A DNA stretch of 64,000 bases from Streptomyces typhae (GCF_009755605.1 NZ_WPNZ01000018.1:62001-126000); one strand, 5' to 3'. Shown: positions 1 to 8,354, counted from the stretch's first letter. Notes: generated from the sequence alone by a model not told the origin. Numbers and translations: made by a program.

Positions 1-412
1 CGTCGAAGCGGTCCTGGAGGTACTGGACGAGCGCGGCCGCGTCGGTGAAGTCGCCGATCACCTCGCGCTGAAGGGACACCGCCTCGGCCCCGAGCGTGAA
101 CCGGCGGATGTCCTCGTCGGCCCAGCGGAAGCCGCTGCGGAGCGTCTCGTGGCGCAGCGTCCAGCCGCGCAGGGCCTGTTGCAGCACGTCGAGGTCGACG
201 GCGCCGGGGACGTCGAACGCGGTTCCCAGCCACGTGGGCACGAACTGGCCGTCCTCGCGCACCGATCGAGCGGTCCTGATGTGCGACTCCTGCAGATACG
301 CGGGTGGTCGGGAGTCGTCGGGCAGGTCGGCCGCGGCCGCCACGGTCGCCGGGTGGAGTGTCCACTCGACGAGCAGGCCGGGCCGCACCTCGCAACGCTG
401 GATGTCGGTCAT
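1..412 (-). CDS. Condensation-domain-containing protein, N-terminal part only
   Basis: This gene runs leftward off the window, so only the first 137 codons from an ATG at 412 are present. The N-terminus reads MTDIQRCEVRPGLLVEWTLH. Further in is an acyltransferase-like stretch (PTWLGTAFDVPGAVDLDVL, then LRHETLRSGFRW), which matches the first subdomain of stand-alone NRPS condensation or PapA/WES-type acyltransferase domains. The HHxxxDG active site would lie beyond the edge, so activity cannot be judged. No NRPS gene is adjacent, so a role in the distant NRPS locus is not implied. The assignment to the C-domain superfamily is fairly firm; the substrate is unknown. Confidence 0.6.
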   Translation of the reverse strand, partial: MTDIQRCEVRPGLLVEWTLHPATVAAAADLPDDSRPPAYLQESHIRTARSVREDGQFVPTWLGTAFDVPGAVDLDVLQQALRGWTLRHETLRSGFRWADEDIRRFTLGAEAVSLQREVIGDFTDAAALVQYLQDRFD

Positions 413-941
413 GTGCACAGCGACGTCTCCGTTCGTCTTCCGGGGGTTCCCCTGATCAGCTGAACGAGCCGAACAGGGGCGAGCAACGCCACATGTGAAC
501 GGCAGGCACCTACTGGTGAGTTACTGCTCCCCCGCAGCCGCGTAAGATGCATGACGCAGACATGTCAAGATGGATTGCGGCCATCGCTTCGCATCGGGCT
601 GCGCACACCGTAGCGACTGCGGTCCGGACCTGCCACGAAACCGCCGCTTTCTCGCCAGCCCCGCTGCTCCCGCCGCCCCCGAACGCGGCATTCGCACACC
701 GGAACGCTCCCGCGGCGTTCCGTCCCGGCCATTCGGGCCGCCCCTCCGGGCCGGGCGGGCGGCACCGACGCGCGCCGCCCCGGGTGCTTCCATTGGCGTA
801 GGCCGCGGCGCAGGGGACGGCGTAGAACACCTCAGCGAGGTTGCCCTCGTCCGGGCGAATCGGCGGACATGGAGAAGCGCCCCGGCATCGCTCGACGCCG
901 TGACGGCGGAGCGACGCGGGGCGCGTCGTCGTGCGGGGCGG
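413..941. other. Intergenic stretch with no supported gene
   Basis: About 530 bases separate the divergently placed left-edge gene start from the end of the DoxX gene. Open frames exist on both strands, but their translations are Arg/Pro/Gly/Ala-rich, have no credible ribosome site and show no family motif. I see no strong hairpin. The stretch next to 412 should hold the promoter of the partial gene. Confidence 0.5.
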
Positions 942-1472
942 TCAGGCGGTGGGGAGGTGGTCGCGCACCGAAGCGGCCGTCGTGCGGACCGCGGTGGCGG
1001 ACTCGTGGGCCCGGTGGCGGGTGGCGCGGCTCGCGTCGCGGGCGGCGTGGCGGGTGCGGTAGGCCAGGGACGGCTTGCCGTGGGTGTCGGCCGCCGCGAT
1101 GAGCAGGCCGCCGAAGAGGGAGAGGTTCTTCATGAAGTGGATGCGCTGCGCGGCCCGCTTCTCCTCGTCCTTCTCCTGCCACCACGCGTGCCCGGCCAGC
1201 GTCGTCGGCACCAGCGACCCCGCGAGGGCCAGCGCCGACAGGCGCGGGAAGCGGCCGATGGACAGCAGCAGCCCGGCTCCCACCTGCACCACCGCGTTGA
1301 TCCGCACCAGCTCCGCGGGATCCTCGGGCAGCCCGGGCACCCGTTTGGCCAGCGGCACCGCGACGGACTCGGCGACGGGCGCGACGTGCTCCGGTGCCCG
1401 CAGATGATTGACGCCGCTGGTGACGAACACGGATGCCAGCATCGGCCGGGCGAATTTCCTGAGAATCGGCAT
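942..1472 (-). CDS. DoxX family membrane protein
   Basis: A 176-residue protein (MPILRKFARPMLASVFVTSG start) with the DoxX/SURF4 layout: a first helix at about residues 9-25, then VRINAVVQVGAGLLLSIGRF, a Leu/Ala-rich helix, and a final helix at about 110-125 (FMKNLSLFGGLLIAAAD). The open frame extends 31 codons further upstream, but that part is Arg-rich. The ATG at 1472 follows a purine-rich AGGGGGA, so I prefer it. DoxX proteins are small integral membrane proteins, sometimes linked to redox or thiol stress; the role here is unknown. The C-terminal 40 residues are a basic cytoplasmic tail. It stands alone, reading in the same direction as the downstream partial gene. Confidence 0.75.
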   Translation of the reverse strand: MPILRKFARPMLASVFVTSGVNHLRAPEHVAPVAESVAVPLAKRVPGLPEDPAELVRINAVVQVGAGLLLSIGRFPRLSALALAGSLVPTTLAGHAWWQEKDEEKRAAQRIHFMKNLSLFGGLLIAAADTHGKPSLAYRTRHAARDASRATRHRAHESATAVRTTAASVRDHLPTA

Positions 1473-1743
1473 ACGGCCCGTGTTCCCCCTGCTCCGCGCC
1501 GAAACACGGCACCGTAGGCCACCCGGACGCCTCGACGGGAGCGGGCCACCCCACCGGCTCAGCACCGCTCGCGGGACGGCTCGCGATCACGTCACGGAAT
1601 TCCGTATGTGAACTGAATCACAGCGTGGGTCCGTCGCGGTTTTCCGGCTCACGGCGTCTCGATGGGCGGCCGCGGGGCCGGAGGACCGAGGAGAGCAGCC
1701 CGAGAGATGTCGGGATGGCGACGGGTGCGCGTCGCGGCGGGAG

Positions 1744-1813
1744 CGGACGGGCGCGCGGGTGCCTGACCGCACGTCGCGCGGACGGGCGCGCGGGTGCCTG
1801 ACCGCACGTCGCG
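1744..1813. repeat. Two adjoining copies of a 35 bp direct repeat
   Basis: Copies at 1744-1778 and 1779-1813 are identical and begin CGGACGGGCGCGCGGGTGCC. The second copy contributes the left arm of the terminator hairpin at 1793-1823, so the duplication also copied one hairpin arm. Confidence 0.9.
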
Positions 1814-1823
1814 GTCAGGCACC
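1793..1823. terminator. Strong hairpin terminator 3' of the snapalysin gene
   Basis: A perfect 13 bp stem GGTGCCTGACCGC (1793-1805) / GCGGTCAGGCACC (1811-1823) encloses a 5-base loop. It lies 25 bases past the stop of the metalloprotease gene on the minus strand. Because of the 35 bp duplication, an extra left arm at 1758-1770 could pair alternatively with the same right arm. Confidence 0.8.
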
Positions 1824-1847
1824 GTCGCTCAGTGGTAGCTCGGCCGG

Positions 1848-2429
1848 TCAGCGCGCGTCGACCAGCATGCGGCCGGCGGCGGGCGTGCGCGATACGACGC
1901 CGTTCGCGTAGGCGCGCTCGACGCGGGCCTGCTCGGCCGCGTTCGGCACCGCGTTCTTGCAGCTGGTGCCGGCGCTCGAACCCGACATCAGCTGGGAGCA
2001 CGGACCCGGCTTGGTGTCGGGCAGGCCCAGGTTGTGACCGATCTCGTGGGCGGCGATGCGGGTCTTGTCGTGCCCCTGGGTGACCGCCTGGCTGCCGAGT
2101 TCGACACGGCCCTGGCCGCCCGGACGGACCGGGCCGAGGGTGGCCTGCGGCCAGCCGCTGGTCGCCACGATCTGGATCTCGGCGCGGGTGCCGGGTGCGG
2201 CCTCGACGAGTTTGACGTTGTCGACGTTGTTGTTCCACGACGCGACACCGGCCGCGATCGCGGACTCCCAGCCGGCCGCCCGGCTGTCGTCGTAGCGGAG
2301 TGTCACGACCGCGGAGGCCTTCTTCTCCACGGCCTGCTGCGGCGATGACACGGCGTTCGCCGCGGGTGCCGCGGTCAGGGCGACCGCTACGGCGGTGCTG
2401 GCTATTCCCAGCCGTATGTAGTGCACCAT
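1848..2429 (-). CDS. Snapalysin-like secreted zinc metalloprotease (M7)
   Basis: The protein has 193 residues with a Sec signal peptide (about residues 1-27, Ala-rich, ending near ANA). It carries the zinc motif HEIGHNLGLPD: His128, Glu129, His132 and Asp138, the HExxHxxGxxD arrangement of the M7 snapalysin family. Two cysteines (in GPCSQL and GTSCKN) could form the family's disulfide. It should be a small extracellular protease of milk-clotting type. An AAGGGA ribosome site precedes the ATG. Classical snapalysin genes sit beside a divergent LysR regulator (snpR), but none is here: the upstream neighbour is a co-directional methyltransferase. A hairpin terminator closes the unit. Confidence 0.9.
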   Translation of the reverse strand: MVHYIRLGIASTAVAVALTAAPAANAVSSPQQAVEKKASAVVTLRYDDSRAAGWESAIAAGVASWNNNVDNVKLVEAAPGTRAEIQIVATSGWPQATLGPVRPGGQGRVELGSQAVTQGHDKTRIAAHEIGHNLGLPDTKPGPCSQLMSGSSAGTSCKNAVPNAAEQARVERAYANGVVSRTPAAGRMLVDAR

Positions 2430-2516
2430 TGCTGTCCCTTCACTTGTGGGGGGTCTCGGCTCCGAACGGGGCCGAGAGTGCGGGGAGGGATCGATCCTTC
2501 GGGGCGGGCTGCGGTG

Positions 2517-3317
2517 TCAGGGCTTGCGCGCCACCGCCCCGTACATGGCGATGTCCCGGTCGGCCACCCGGCGCTGGGCCGCGCCGGGCCGCCATCTGTG
2601 GACCTGGGTGACGCCGGGCTCGACGATCTCCAGTCCGTCGAAGAAGGAAGTCGTGGACGGCAGGTCGCGCAGCGCCATCGGCATGTTCTGCCGCGCGTAC
2701 TCCTGCGCGACCCGTCCGACTTCCTCGGGGGCGAAGTCCGCGGTGCCGATCGTCATCGCGAGATGGCTGCCCGCGGGCAGGGGGTCGAGGAGGCGCCGGA
2801 CGAGACGCCGGTCGTCGGGCGGCAGGATGAAGTGCAGGACACCGATGATCATCAGGCCCACCGGCTCGCCCACGTCGAGGAGCGCCTCGAACTCGGGGCT
2901 GTTCAGGATGGCTTCGGGGTCGTGCATGTCGGCGTCCACATAGGCGGTCGCGCCCTGGGGTGTGCCCTGCAGGAGGGCGCGGGCGTGGGTGAGGACGATG
3001 GGGTCGTTGTCCACGTACACCACGCGTGACTCCGGTGCCACCTCCTGCACCACCTCGTGCAGATTGGGGGCGGTGGGCAGGCCGGTGCCGATGTCGAGGA
3101 ACTGCCGGATGCCCTTCTCCCGGGCGAGGAAGCGCCCTGCGCGGTGCATGAACCGCCGGTTCTCCAGCATGTGCACGGGGAGCGAGGGCCAGTGCCTGCA
3201 CATGGCGTCGCCCGCCTCGACGTCGACCGGGTAGTGGTCCTTGCCGCCCAGGATGTAGTCGTACACCCTCGCGGAGTGCGCCTTCGACGTGTCGACCCGG
3301 TCCAGGGGGCTGGTCAC
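2517..3317 (-). CDS. DUF574 / Methyltransf_19 SAM-dependent methyltransferase
   Basis: A 266-residue protein beginning at GTG 3317 with an upstream GGAG. It opens with the hallmark of this actinobacterial family: a short arm, then SARVYDYILGGKDHYPVD, followed by a Rossmann SAM-binding core (FLDIGTGLPTAPNLHEV, VVYVDNDPIVL) and a late GVLHFI strand. Streptomycetes hold dozens of paralogues of these soluble methyltransferases, and their substrates are unknown. It has its own upstream region of about 300 bases and is probably monocistronic, with only 87 bases to the protease gene downstream. Confidence 0.9.
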   Translation of the reverse strand: MTSPLDRVDTSKAHSARVYDYILGGKDHYPVDVEAGDAMCRHWPSLPVHMLENRRFMHRAGRFLAREKGIRQFLDIGTGLPTAPNLHEVVQEVAPESRVVYVDNDPIVLTHARALLQGTPQGATAYVDADMHDPEAILNSPEFEALLDVGEPVGLMIIGVLHFILPPDDRRLVRRLLDPLPAGSHLAMTIGTADFAPEEVGRVAQEYARQNMPMALRDLPSTTSFFDGLEIVEPGVTQVHRWRPGAAQRRVADRDIAMYGAVARKP

Positions 3318-3614
3318 GGCGTCGCTCCATTCCTCGCCACCGACGGTTCACCGACCATGTGTCCGTCATGCGGACGTGCCGGGCGGTGCGGTCGTGCCAG
3401 ACGGTACAGCGATGGACCAGTGCTCGAACAGCTGCCCCACGGCCATGAGTTGTCAGGGATGCGTCGGTTGCCGCGGGTGCGCGGACGTGAACGCGGGTGC
3501 GGATGCGGGTGCGGTGGACCGGGCGTCGGGGCGGGGGACGACGGTCGGCCGGGCCCGGGGGTCTTCCCCGGGCCCGGCCGCCCCCGTCATCTCCTGGTCA
3601 GCTCATGCGGGACG
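3318..3614. other. Intergenic region between chitinase and methyltransferase
   Basis: Just under 300 bases without a credible gene. It holds a short GGGTGC/GGATGC repeat run near 3495-3520 and should include the promoter of the minus-strand methyltransferase. No clear operator or hairpin was found. Confidence 0.4.
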
Positions 3615-4688
3615 TCAGCAGCTCAGCCTGTCGCCCGGAGTGGTGCCGAGGACCTTCACGAACTGCTGGAAGCGGTCGATGCGGCTCTGCACCTGCGCCG
3701 GGTTGCCGCCGTTGCACTCCAGGGTGCCGTTGATGCTGCGGATCGACTCGCCGAAACCGTGGCCGTCGACGATCGCCTGGTGGCCCGTCACCGTGCCCGG
3801 GCCCTTCTGGGTGTTCCAGTACCAGAGGCCGGTCTGCCAGGCCACGGACGGATCGCGCTCCACCAGCCAGGGGTTGTTCAGGAGGTCGATGCCGAGCGCC
3901 TCGCCGGCGGCCTTGTAGTTGAAGTTCCAGCTGAGCTGGATCGGACCGCGGCCGTAGTACGCGGCGTTACCGGCAGGACAGCCGTACGGCTGGTTCTTGT
4001 CGCAGTAGTGCGGGTAGTTGGCCTGGTTCTGCTCCACGACGTGGACGAGTCCGCCCGTCTCGTGGCTGACGTTGGCCAGGAAAGCTGCGGCCTCGCGCTT
4101 GCGCACCTCGTCGGTGCCGGTCTTGGTGAAGCCCGGGTAGGCCTTCAGCGCGTCGACCAGGCCCTCATAGGTGTAGAAGGGCTGCCTGTTCGGGAACATC
4201 TGCTCGAACTGGGCCTTGCTCACCACGAAGCCCGAGGGGTCGGGGTTGCCTCCCCCGGTGCCGCACTCGCCCTTGTCGGCCCAGACGCCCCACTGGCCGG
4301 TGGAGCCGGGAGTCTCACCCTTGGTCCACCACTTGGCCTGCCAGTTGTGGTTGCCGTGGGACACGGTGGCGTCCTTGGTGTAGACGGAGCCGGAGTTCCA
4401 GGCCGTCGCGCAGGCCGGTGCCGCGGCCTTGTCAGTGCCGGCGGTCGCGGCACCGGCGGGCGCCGCGGGGACGGCGGCGAAGAGCAGCGCCGCGACCCCG
4501 GCGAGGGCGGCTGAGGAGAACAAGGGCCGCAGGCGTGCGACGCCTCGGCGAATTCGCTGTGCTGCGGGGCGCGTCGTCCCCTCTGCGGGACGCGTCGTCT
4601 CCGCGGCGGATGACGCGGACGCGCGGTGGACGTCGTGGCGTGGGGAGTACATCGGACGGGCGTGCTTGCGCTCGTTCAATCTCTTCAC
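3615..4688 (-). CDS. Secreted GH19 chitinase with N-terminal chitin-binding module
   Basis: A 357-residue secreted enzyme. After a long basic N-region and hydrophobic core (LFSSAALAGVAALLFAAVPA) there is a CBM5/12-type module (CATAWNSGSVYTKDATVSH ... WQAKWWTKGETPG). A Gly/Pro linker leads to a GH19 catalytic domain with AAFLANVSHETGGLVHV, which contains the catalytic Glu, and YYGRGPIQLSWNFNY. GH19 enzymes invert the glycosidic bond and cut chitin internally. The start is ambiguous: ATG 4688 gives an unusually long signal N-region, and the ATG at codon 13 is possible. The palindromic TGGTCTATACC element 59 bases upstream fits DasR or chitin-responsive control. Confidence 0.93.
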   Translation of the reverse strand: MKRLNERKHARPMYSPRHDVHRASASSAAETTRPAEGTTRPAAQRIRRGVARLRPLFSSAALAGVAALLFAAVPAAPAGAATAGTDKAAAPACATAWNSGSVYTKDATVSHGNHNWQAKWWTKGETPGSTGQWGVWADKGECGTGGGNPDPSGFVVSKAQFEQMFPNRQPFYTYEGLVDALKAYPGFTKTGTDEVRKREAAAFLANVSHETGGLVHVVEQNQANYPHYCDKNQPYGCPAGNAAYYGRGPIQLSWNFNYKAAGEALGIDLLNNPWLVERDPSVAWQTGLWYWNTQKGPGTVTGHQAIVDGHGFGESIRSINGTLECNGGNPAQVQSRIDRFQQFVKVLGTTPGDRLSC

Positions 4689-4746
4689 TCCTCGGTGCGG
4701 CGGCGAGCCACGTGGGGCGAGTTGGATTGCGCGCAGTCAACCCTCT

Positions 4747-4775
4747 TGGTCTATACCAGTCAAGGGTATAGACCA
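4747..4775. promoter_or_regulatory. DasR-like dre inverted pair upstream of chitinase
   Basis: TGGTCTATACC at 4747-4757 and GGTATAGACCA at 4765-4775 form perfect inverted arms around 7 bases. Each half extends to a near match of the DasR (GlcNAc-responsive GntR regulator) consensus TGGTCTAGACCA. Streptomyces chitinase promoters commonly carry such repeats. Position relative to the chitinase ATG is about -59. Confidence 0.75.
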
Positions 4776-4899
4776 GTTTGCTGATTCCGGGTTCAACTGC
4801 GGTGCCGTGCACGCACACTGGGAGGTCGCCCCGAGCCGGGCCGCAGCGGGCGCGACCCCGGCCACCGGCTGTCGCACTCGGCCGCGTACTGTCGGGGCA

Positions 4900-5391
4900 A
4901 TGTCCCGCACAGCCAGTTCGTCCAAGCGCATGGCCGACCTCTCCGAGCGCCACGTGGTGAAGCTGGCGTGGCTCGTCGTGCTCGCCGGAATCGCCTCCGC
5001 CTACGCGGGCGACCCGTTGTGGCGCTGGGCGGCCGGGCTCGGACCGGGGGCGGGCTACGCGTTCGGGGCCCTCTGCGGCAGCGGCGTCCTCTGCGGCTGG
5101 GCGCTGGCCGCGTCCGCGCTGAGGCATCGGCAGCCGGTGCGCCTGGTCGTCTCGTCCGCCCTCGGCTGCGTCTCCTTCCTCGCCCTCGCCTGTCTGGTTC
5201 CCGGGCGCAACGGCCGGCTCTTCGGCTCCATCGGCATCCCGCGCGGCCACCGCATGTGGGTCGAGGAGAACCCCGCCGTGTGGGCGGCCATCGGCGGCGG
5301 CCTGCTCGTCGGCGCGCTCGCCCTCTGGCGCGCCGCGCCCCGCCGCGCCACGGGTCGACGGCGCGGCGGTTCCGCGAGCGCGGAGGGTTAG
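4900..5391 (+). CDS. Small multi-pass membrane protein of unknown function
   Basis: The frame encodes 163 residues from ATG 4900; a second ATG at 4930 (MADLSERHVV) is a plausible alternative. Four hydrophobic segments are visible: LAWLVVLAGIASAY, AGYAFGALCGSGVLCGWALA, LVVSSALGCVSFLALACLV and WAAIGGGLLVGALALW. A basic, Arg/Gly-rich tail ends the protein. I do not recognise a family. Codon usage is typical of the surrounding real genes. It is divergent from the chitinase and shares the 4689-4899 intergenic region with it. Confidence 0.6.
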   Translation: MSRTASSSKRMADLSERHVVKLAWLVVLAGIASAYAGDPLWRWAAGLGPGAGYAFGALCGSGVLCGWALAASALRHRQPVRLVVSSALGCVSFLALACLVPGRNGRLFGSIGIPRGHRMWVEENPAVWAAIGGGLLVGALALWRAAPRRATGRRRGGSASAEG

Positions 5392-5501
5392 CGGCGGCAC
5401 TGGGGACACCGGGGCGCCCCCTCGGGCTCCCCGCATGCCGCCGGGACGACCGCCCCGGGCTCTCCCCATGCCGCCGGAGCGACCGCCTCCGGCAGCCTGG
5501 C

Positions 5502-6209
5502 ATGATCGAGGACATGACGAAGCAGTTGATCGCCGCATGTGACGGAGCCTCCAAGGGCAACCCGGGCCCGGCGGCCTGGGCCTGGGTCCTTGCCGACACC
5601 GACGGCGTTCCCGTGCGCTGGGAAGCCGGCCCTCTCGGAGTGGCCACGAACAACGTGGCCGAGCTCACCGCGCTCCACGAACTCCTCGACGCCGTCGAGC
5701 CGGGTGTGCCGGTCCAGGTGCGCATGGACTCGCAGTACGCGATGAAGGCGGTCACCGAGTGGCTGCCCGGGTGGAAGCGGAAGGGGTGGAAGACGGCCTC
5801 CGGCAAGCCCGTGGCCAACCGGGAGCTCGTCGAGGCGATCGACGAACGGCTCCAGGGCCGCACCGTCGAATTCGTCTACGTCCCTGCCCACCAGGTCGAC
5901 GGCGACCCCCTGAACGCGATCGCCGACCACGCCGCGAGCCAGGCGGCACAGTCCCAGGAGCCGGACGGCACGGCCCACGGCGCGAGCGGCGTGCCCGACG
6001 TCCCCGCCCAGACGGCGACACGCTCCGGCGCCGCGCGGCAGAGCCGCCCCGCCGCACGCTCCGGCTCGGGCCGCGCCCGGTCCGGCTCCCGGACGATCTC
6101 CGCGAAGTTCAGAGGCACGTGCGGCGGCTGCGGGCGCACCTATGCCGCCGGTGACAAGATCGCGAAGAACGCCCAGGGCTGGGGCCATCCGGAGTGCGCG
6201 AGCGCGTAA
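5502..6209 (+). CDS. Ribonuclease HI with C-terminal zinc-knuckle tail
   Basis: From ATG 5502 the product is 235 residues. The RNase H fold is complete: Asp14 (ACDGASKGNPGP), Glu54 (NNVAELTALHE), Asp76 (VRMDSQYA), His130 and Asp142 (ADHAASQ), the DEDD set that hydrolyses RNA in RNA-DNA hybrids. After an Ala/Ser/Arg-rich linker (about 150-200) comes a compact CxxC...HxxC element (Cys207, Cys210, His229, Cys232) typical of a nucleic-acid-binding zinc knuckle. The family enzyme is usually about 150-160 residues, so the tail is an addition. An internal ATG at 5514 has GAGG too close to it, so either start is possible. Confidence 0.88.
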   Translation: MIEDMTKQLIAACDGASKGNPGPAAWAWVLADTDGVPVRWEAGPLGVATNNVAELTALHELLDAVEPGVPVQVRMDSQYAMKAVTEWLPGWKRKGWKTASGKPVANRELVEAIDERLQGRTVEFVYVPAHQVDGDPLNAIADHAASQAAQSQEPDGTAHGASGVPDVPAQTATRSGAARQSRPAARSGSGRARSGSRTISAKFRGTCGGCGRTYAAGDKIAKNAQGWGHPECASA

Positions 6210-6403
6210 GTGGACGGCGGCGCCGGTGCTGTGTCTGTGGCCTCAGCAGCCAAACGTCCCGGCGGCCGGGAGCCCCCGCCGCCGGGAGCCGGAAGCCCCG
6301 GCGCCCCGACGCCCCCGCGGCCGAGCGCCCCGCACTCCCATGACCGCCCCCGCCCGCTAAGCTGGCCTTGATCGTTTCTGTGAGAAAGGCCGCAGCGCAC
6401 CCC

Positions 6404-7345
6404 GTGACCGAGTCCCGCCCCCACGCCTTGTTCTCCTTCGGCACGCTCCTGGACGCCCCGGTCCAGCACGCGCTCTTCGGCGGAGCCGTACCCAGCGCCA
6501 CGGCATCCCTCACCGGATACACGACCAGGCCCTTGCCGATCACCGACCCCTCCGTGATCGCCACCAGCGGCCTCGACGTCCATCTCACCCTGGAGCGCAG
6601 GATCGGCGCCGAAGTGGCGGGCTCCGTGCTGCGCCTGACCGACCGGGATCTCGCGGCGGCCGACGCCTACGAGGTCGACGACTACGTCCGGCGCCGCGTG
6701 CTCCTGTCGTCCGGGGAGAGCGCCTGGGCCTACCTGGACGCCAGGCCGCTGCGCTCGGCGGCGCGCATCGTGGTCGCGGGCGACAGCATCGCCTACGGGC
6801 GGTGCGATCCGCAGGGCGGCTGGGCGGGGCATCTGGCCGCCGCCCACATCGCCGCCGACGAGCCCGGACACCGGGTCTTCAACCTGGCCGTCCCCGGGAG
6901 CACCTTGCGCGACGTCGCCGAGCAGCTGCCCCCGCTCCTCGGCCCGCGGCTGCCGGACACCGTCCTGGTCGCCGCCGGAATCAACGACTCCGCGCTGCCC
7001 GTCACCGCCGGGGCCACCACCCCCGCGACGGGTGCCGCAGATGTCACGGACAGCCTCGACCGTCTCGCCGCCGCGGCCCGGCACCACAACGCACGGCTCG
7101 TCGTCGTGGGCCCGGCGTGGATCGACGAAACCCGAACCGGCGACTACGAAGGCCTGCGCTTCACCCGGGACCGGGCCCTCGCGCTGCGCGAGCGCGTGCG
7201 GACGTGGTGCGCCGACCGCTTCGTCGACCACGTCGACCTGTGGGAGCCGCTGCGCGACCGCCCCGACCTGCTCGTCGACGGACTGCACCCCTCCCCCGAA
7301 GGACACAAGGCCCTGTCGGTGCACATCGACGCCCTCATCGGCTGA
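6404..7345 (+). CDS. Gamma-glutamylcyclotransferase-like / SGNH hydrolase fusion
   Basis: Read from GTG 6404 this is 313 residues with two domains. Residues 1-115 resemble the AIG2/GGCT fold: the FSFGTLLD start loop and AYEVDDYVRRRVLL, with Glu90 at the catalytic position. Residues 120-313 are a GDSL/SGNH esterase: AGDSIAYG (Ser128), block II Gly around 165, GIND (Asn194) and DGLHPSPEGH near the end (Asp/His). The two halves would act on different bonds, amide-linked glutamyl groups and esters. The TTG at 6368 is an alternative upstream start, but the GGCT motif lies very near the N-terminus from GTG. No signal peptide is seen, so it is cytosolic. Confidence 0.82.
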   Translation: MTESRPHALFSFGTLLDAPVQHALFGGAVPSATASLTGYTTRPLPITDPSVIATSGLDVHLTLERRIGAEVAGSVLRLTDRDLAAADAYEVDDYVRRRVLLSSGESAWAYLDARPLRSAARIVVAGDSIAYGRCDPQGGWAGHLAAAHIAADEPGHRVFNLAVPGSTLRDVAEQLPPLLGPRLPDTVLVAAGINDSALPVTAGATTPATGAADVTDSLDRLAAAARHHNARLVVVGPAWIDETRTGDYEGLRFTRDRALALRERVRTWCADRFVDHVDLWEPLRDRPDLLVDGLHPSPEGHKALSVHIDALIG

Positions 7346-7364
7346 GCCCGGCGTCCCGGCGCGG

Positions 7365-8354
7365 TCAGGCGTCCCGGTCCCGGGCGGGCCGGAAGGCCGC
7401 ACGGTACTCGCGCGGCCGCCGGCCCGTGTGTCTGGCGAAGATGCCGCTGAACGTCCCGGCGTCGCGGTACCCGACGTCCGCGGCGATGCTCGCGACGGTC
7501 CGGTCGGTCGTCTCGAGGAGCAGCCTGGCCCGCCGCACCCGCGCGCCCTGCAGATAGGCGAGCGGCGTCTCACCCGTCTCGTCCCCGAAGCGCCGCAGCA
7601 GGGTTCTCGTGCTCACCCGGAACGTCCGGGCGAGGCCGGGCAGGTCGTAGCGCGCCTGGAGGTGCTGGTCGAGCCACCGCTGCACGCCGTGGGAGAACCC
7701 CCTGCCCACCGTGGGCAGCAGCCGCATGTCGACGTAGGGCGCCTGGGTGGAGCGCGCGTCGTCCACGAGCGCGACGCGCGCGGTGCTGCGGGCGACGCCG
7801 GGGCCGTCGTGCTCGCGGATGAGGCGCAGGGCGAAGTCGTACATCGCGCTGAACGCCGCCGTGGTCGTCACGCCGCCGTCGGTCACGACCAGGCTCTCGC
7901 TGCGCACCCGCACGTCGGCGTACCGGCGGGCGAGCCGGTCCGCGAACAGCCAGGACGTCGTGGCCCTGCGCCCGGCGAGCAGCCCGGCCTCCGCCACGAG
8001 GAACGCGCCGACACAGATCGACACGACGGCGGCCCCCGCGGCGGCCTGCGCGCGGATCACGGCGCGCTCCGGCGCCAGCGCGGCGAGCTCCACGTCCAGG
8101 TCGCACGCCGGGGAGAGTGCGAAGCCCGGCACGATCAGCACATCGGCGGGACGGACCGCGCGGACGTCGACGCGCGAGCCGCCGGACGCGACCACCCGTC
8201 GGCGGGGCGAGACGACCGACACCTCGTACGAGGACTGCGGCAAGCCCCGCGCCGCGGTCACGTGCGTGGCCATGGTGAGCAGGTCGGGCACGCCGAACAC
8301 CTCCGACGCGAAGCACCCGGGATAGGCAAGGACACTGACGCGCAGCGGACTCAT
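7365..8354 (-). CDS. GlxA family AraC-type transcriptional regulator
   Basis: A 329-residue protein from ATG 8354. The N-terminal half is a DJ-1/PfpI-like domain (MSPLRVSVLAYPGCFASEVF; ADVLIVPGF; VVSICVGAFLVAEAGLL, with the elbow Cys). The C-terminal 100 residues carry two AraC helix-turn-helix units (LARTFRVSTRTLLRRFGDE and ADVGYRDAGTFSGIFARHTG). Such proteins are ligand-sensing regulators. Its promoter faces that of the dienelactone-hydrolase-like gene across 120 bases, so that gene is the likely target. It converges with the SGNH gene, leaving only 19 bases between stops. Confidence 0.9.
   Translation of the reverse strand: MSPLRVSVLAYPGCFASEVFGVPDLLTMATHVTAARGLPQSSYEVSVVSPRRRVVASGGSRVDVRAVRPADVLIVPGFALSPACDLDVELAALAPERAVIRAQAAAGAAVVSICVGAFLVAEAGLLAGRRATTSWLFADRLARRYADVRVRSESLVVTDGGVTTTAAFSAMYDFALRLIREHDGPGVARSTARVALVDDARSTQAPYVDMRLLPTVGRGFSHGVQRWLDQHLQARYDLPGLARTFRVSTRTLLRRFGDETGETPLAYLQGARVRRARLLLETTDRTVASIAADVGYRDAGTFSGIFARHTGRRPREYRAAFRPARDRDA

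Noticed and set aside
1..412. Left-edge condensation protein as part of the NRPS cluster
   Set aside because: It is about 35 kb from the NRPS genes, with many unrelated genes between, so no link is supported.
510..830. Minus-strand open frame of 106 codons
   Set aside because: Low-complexity Arg/Gly/Ala composition, no ribosome site, and overlapping equivalent frames on the other strand.
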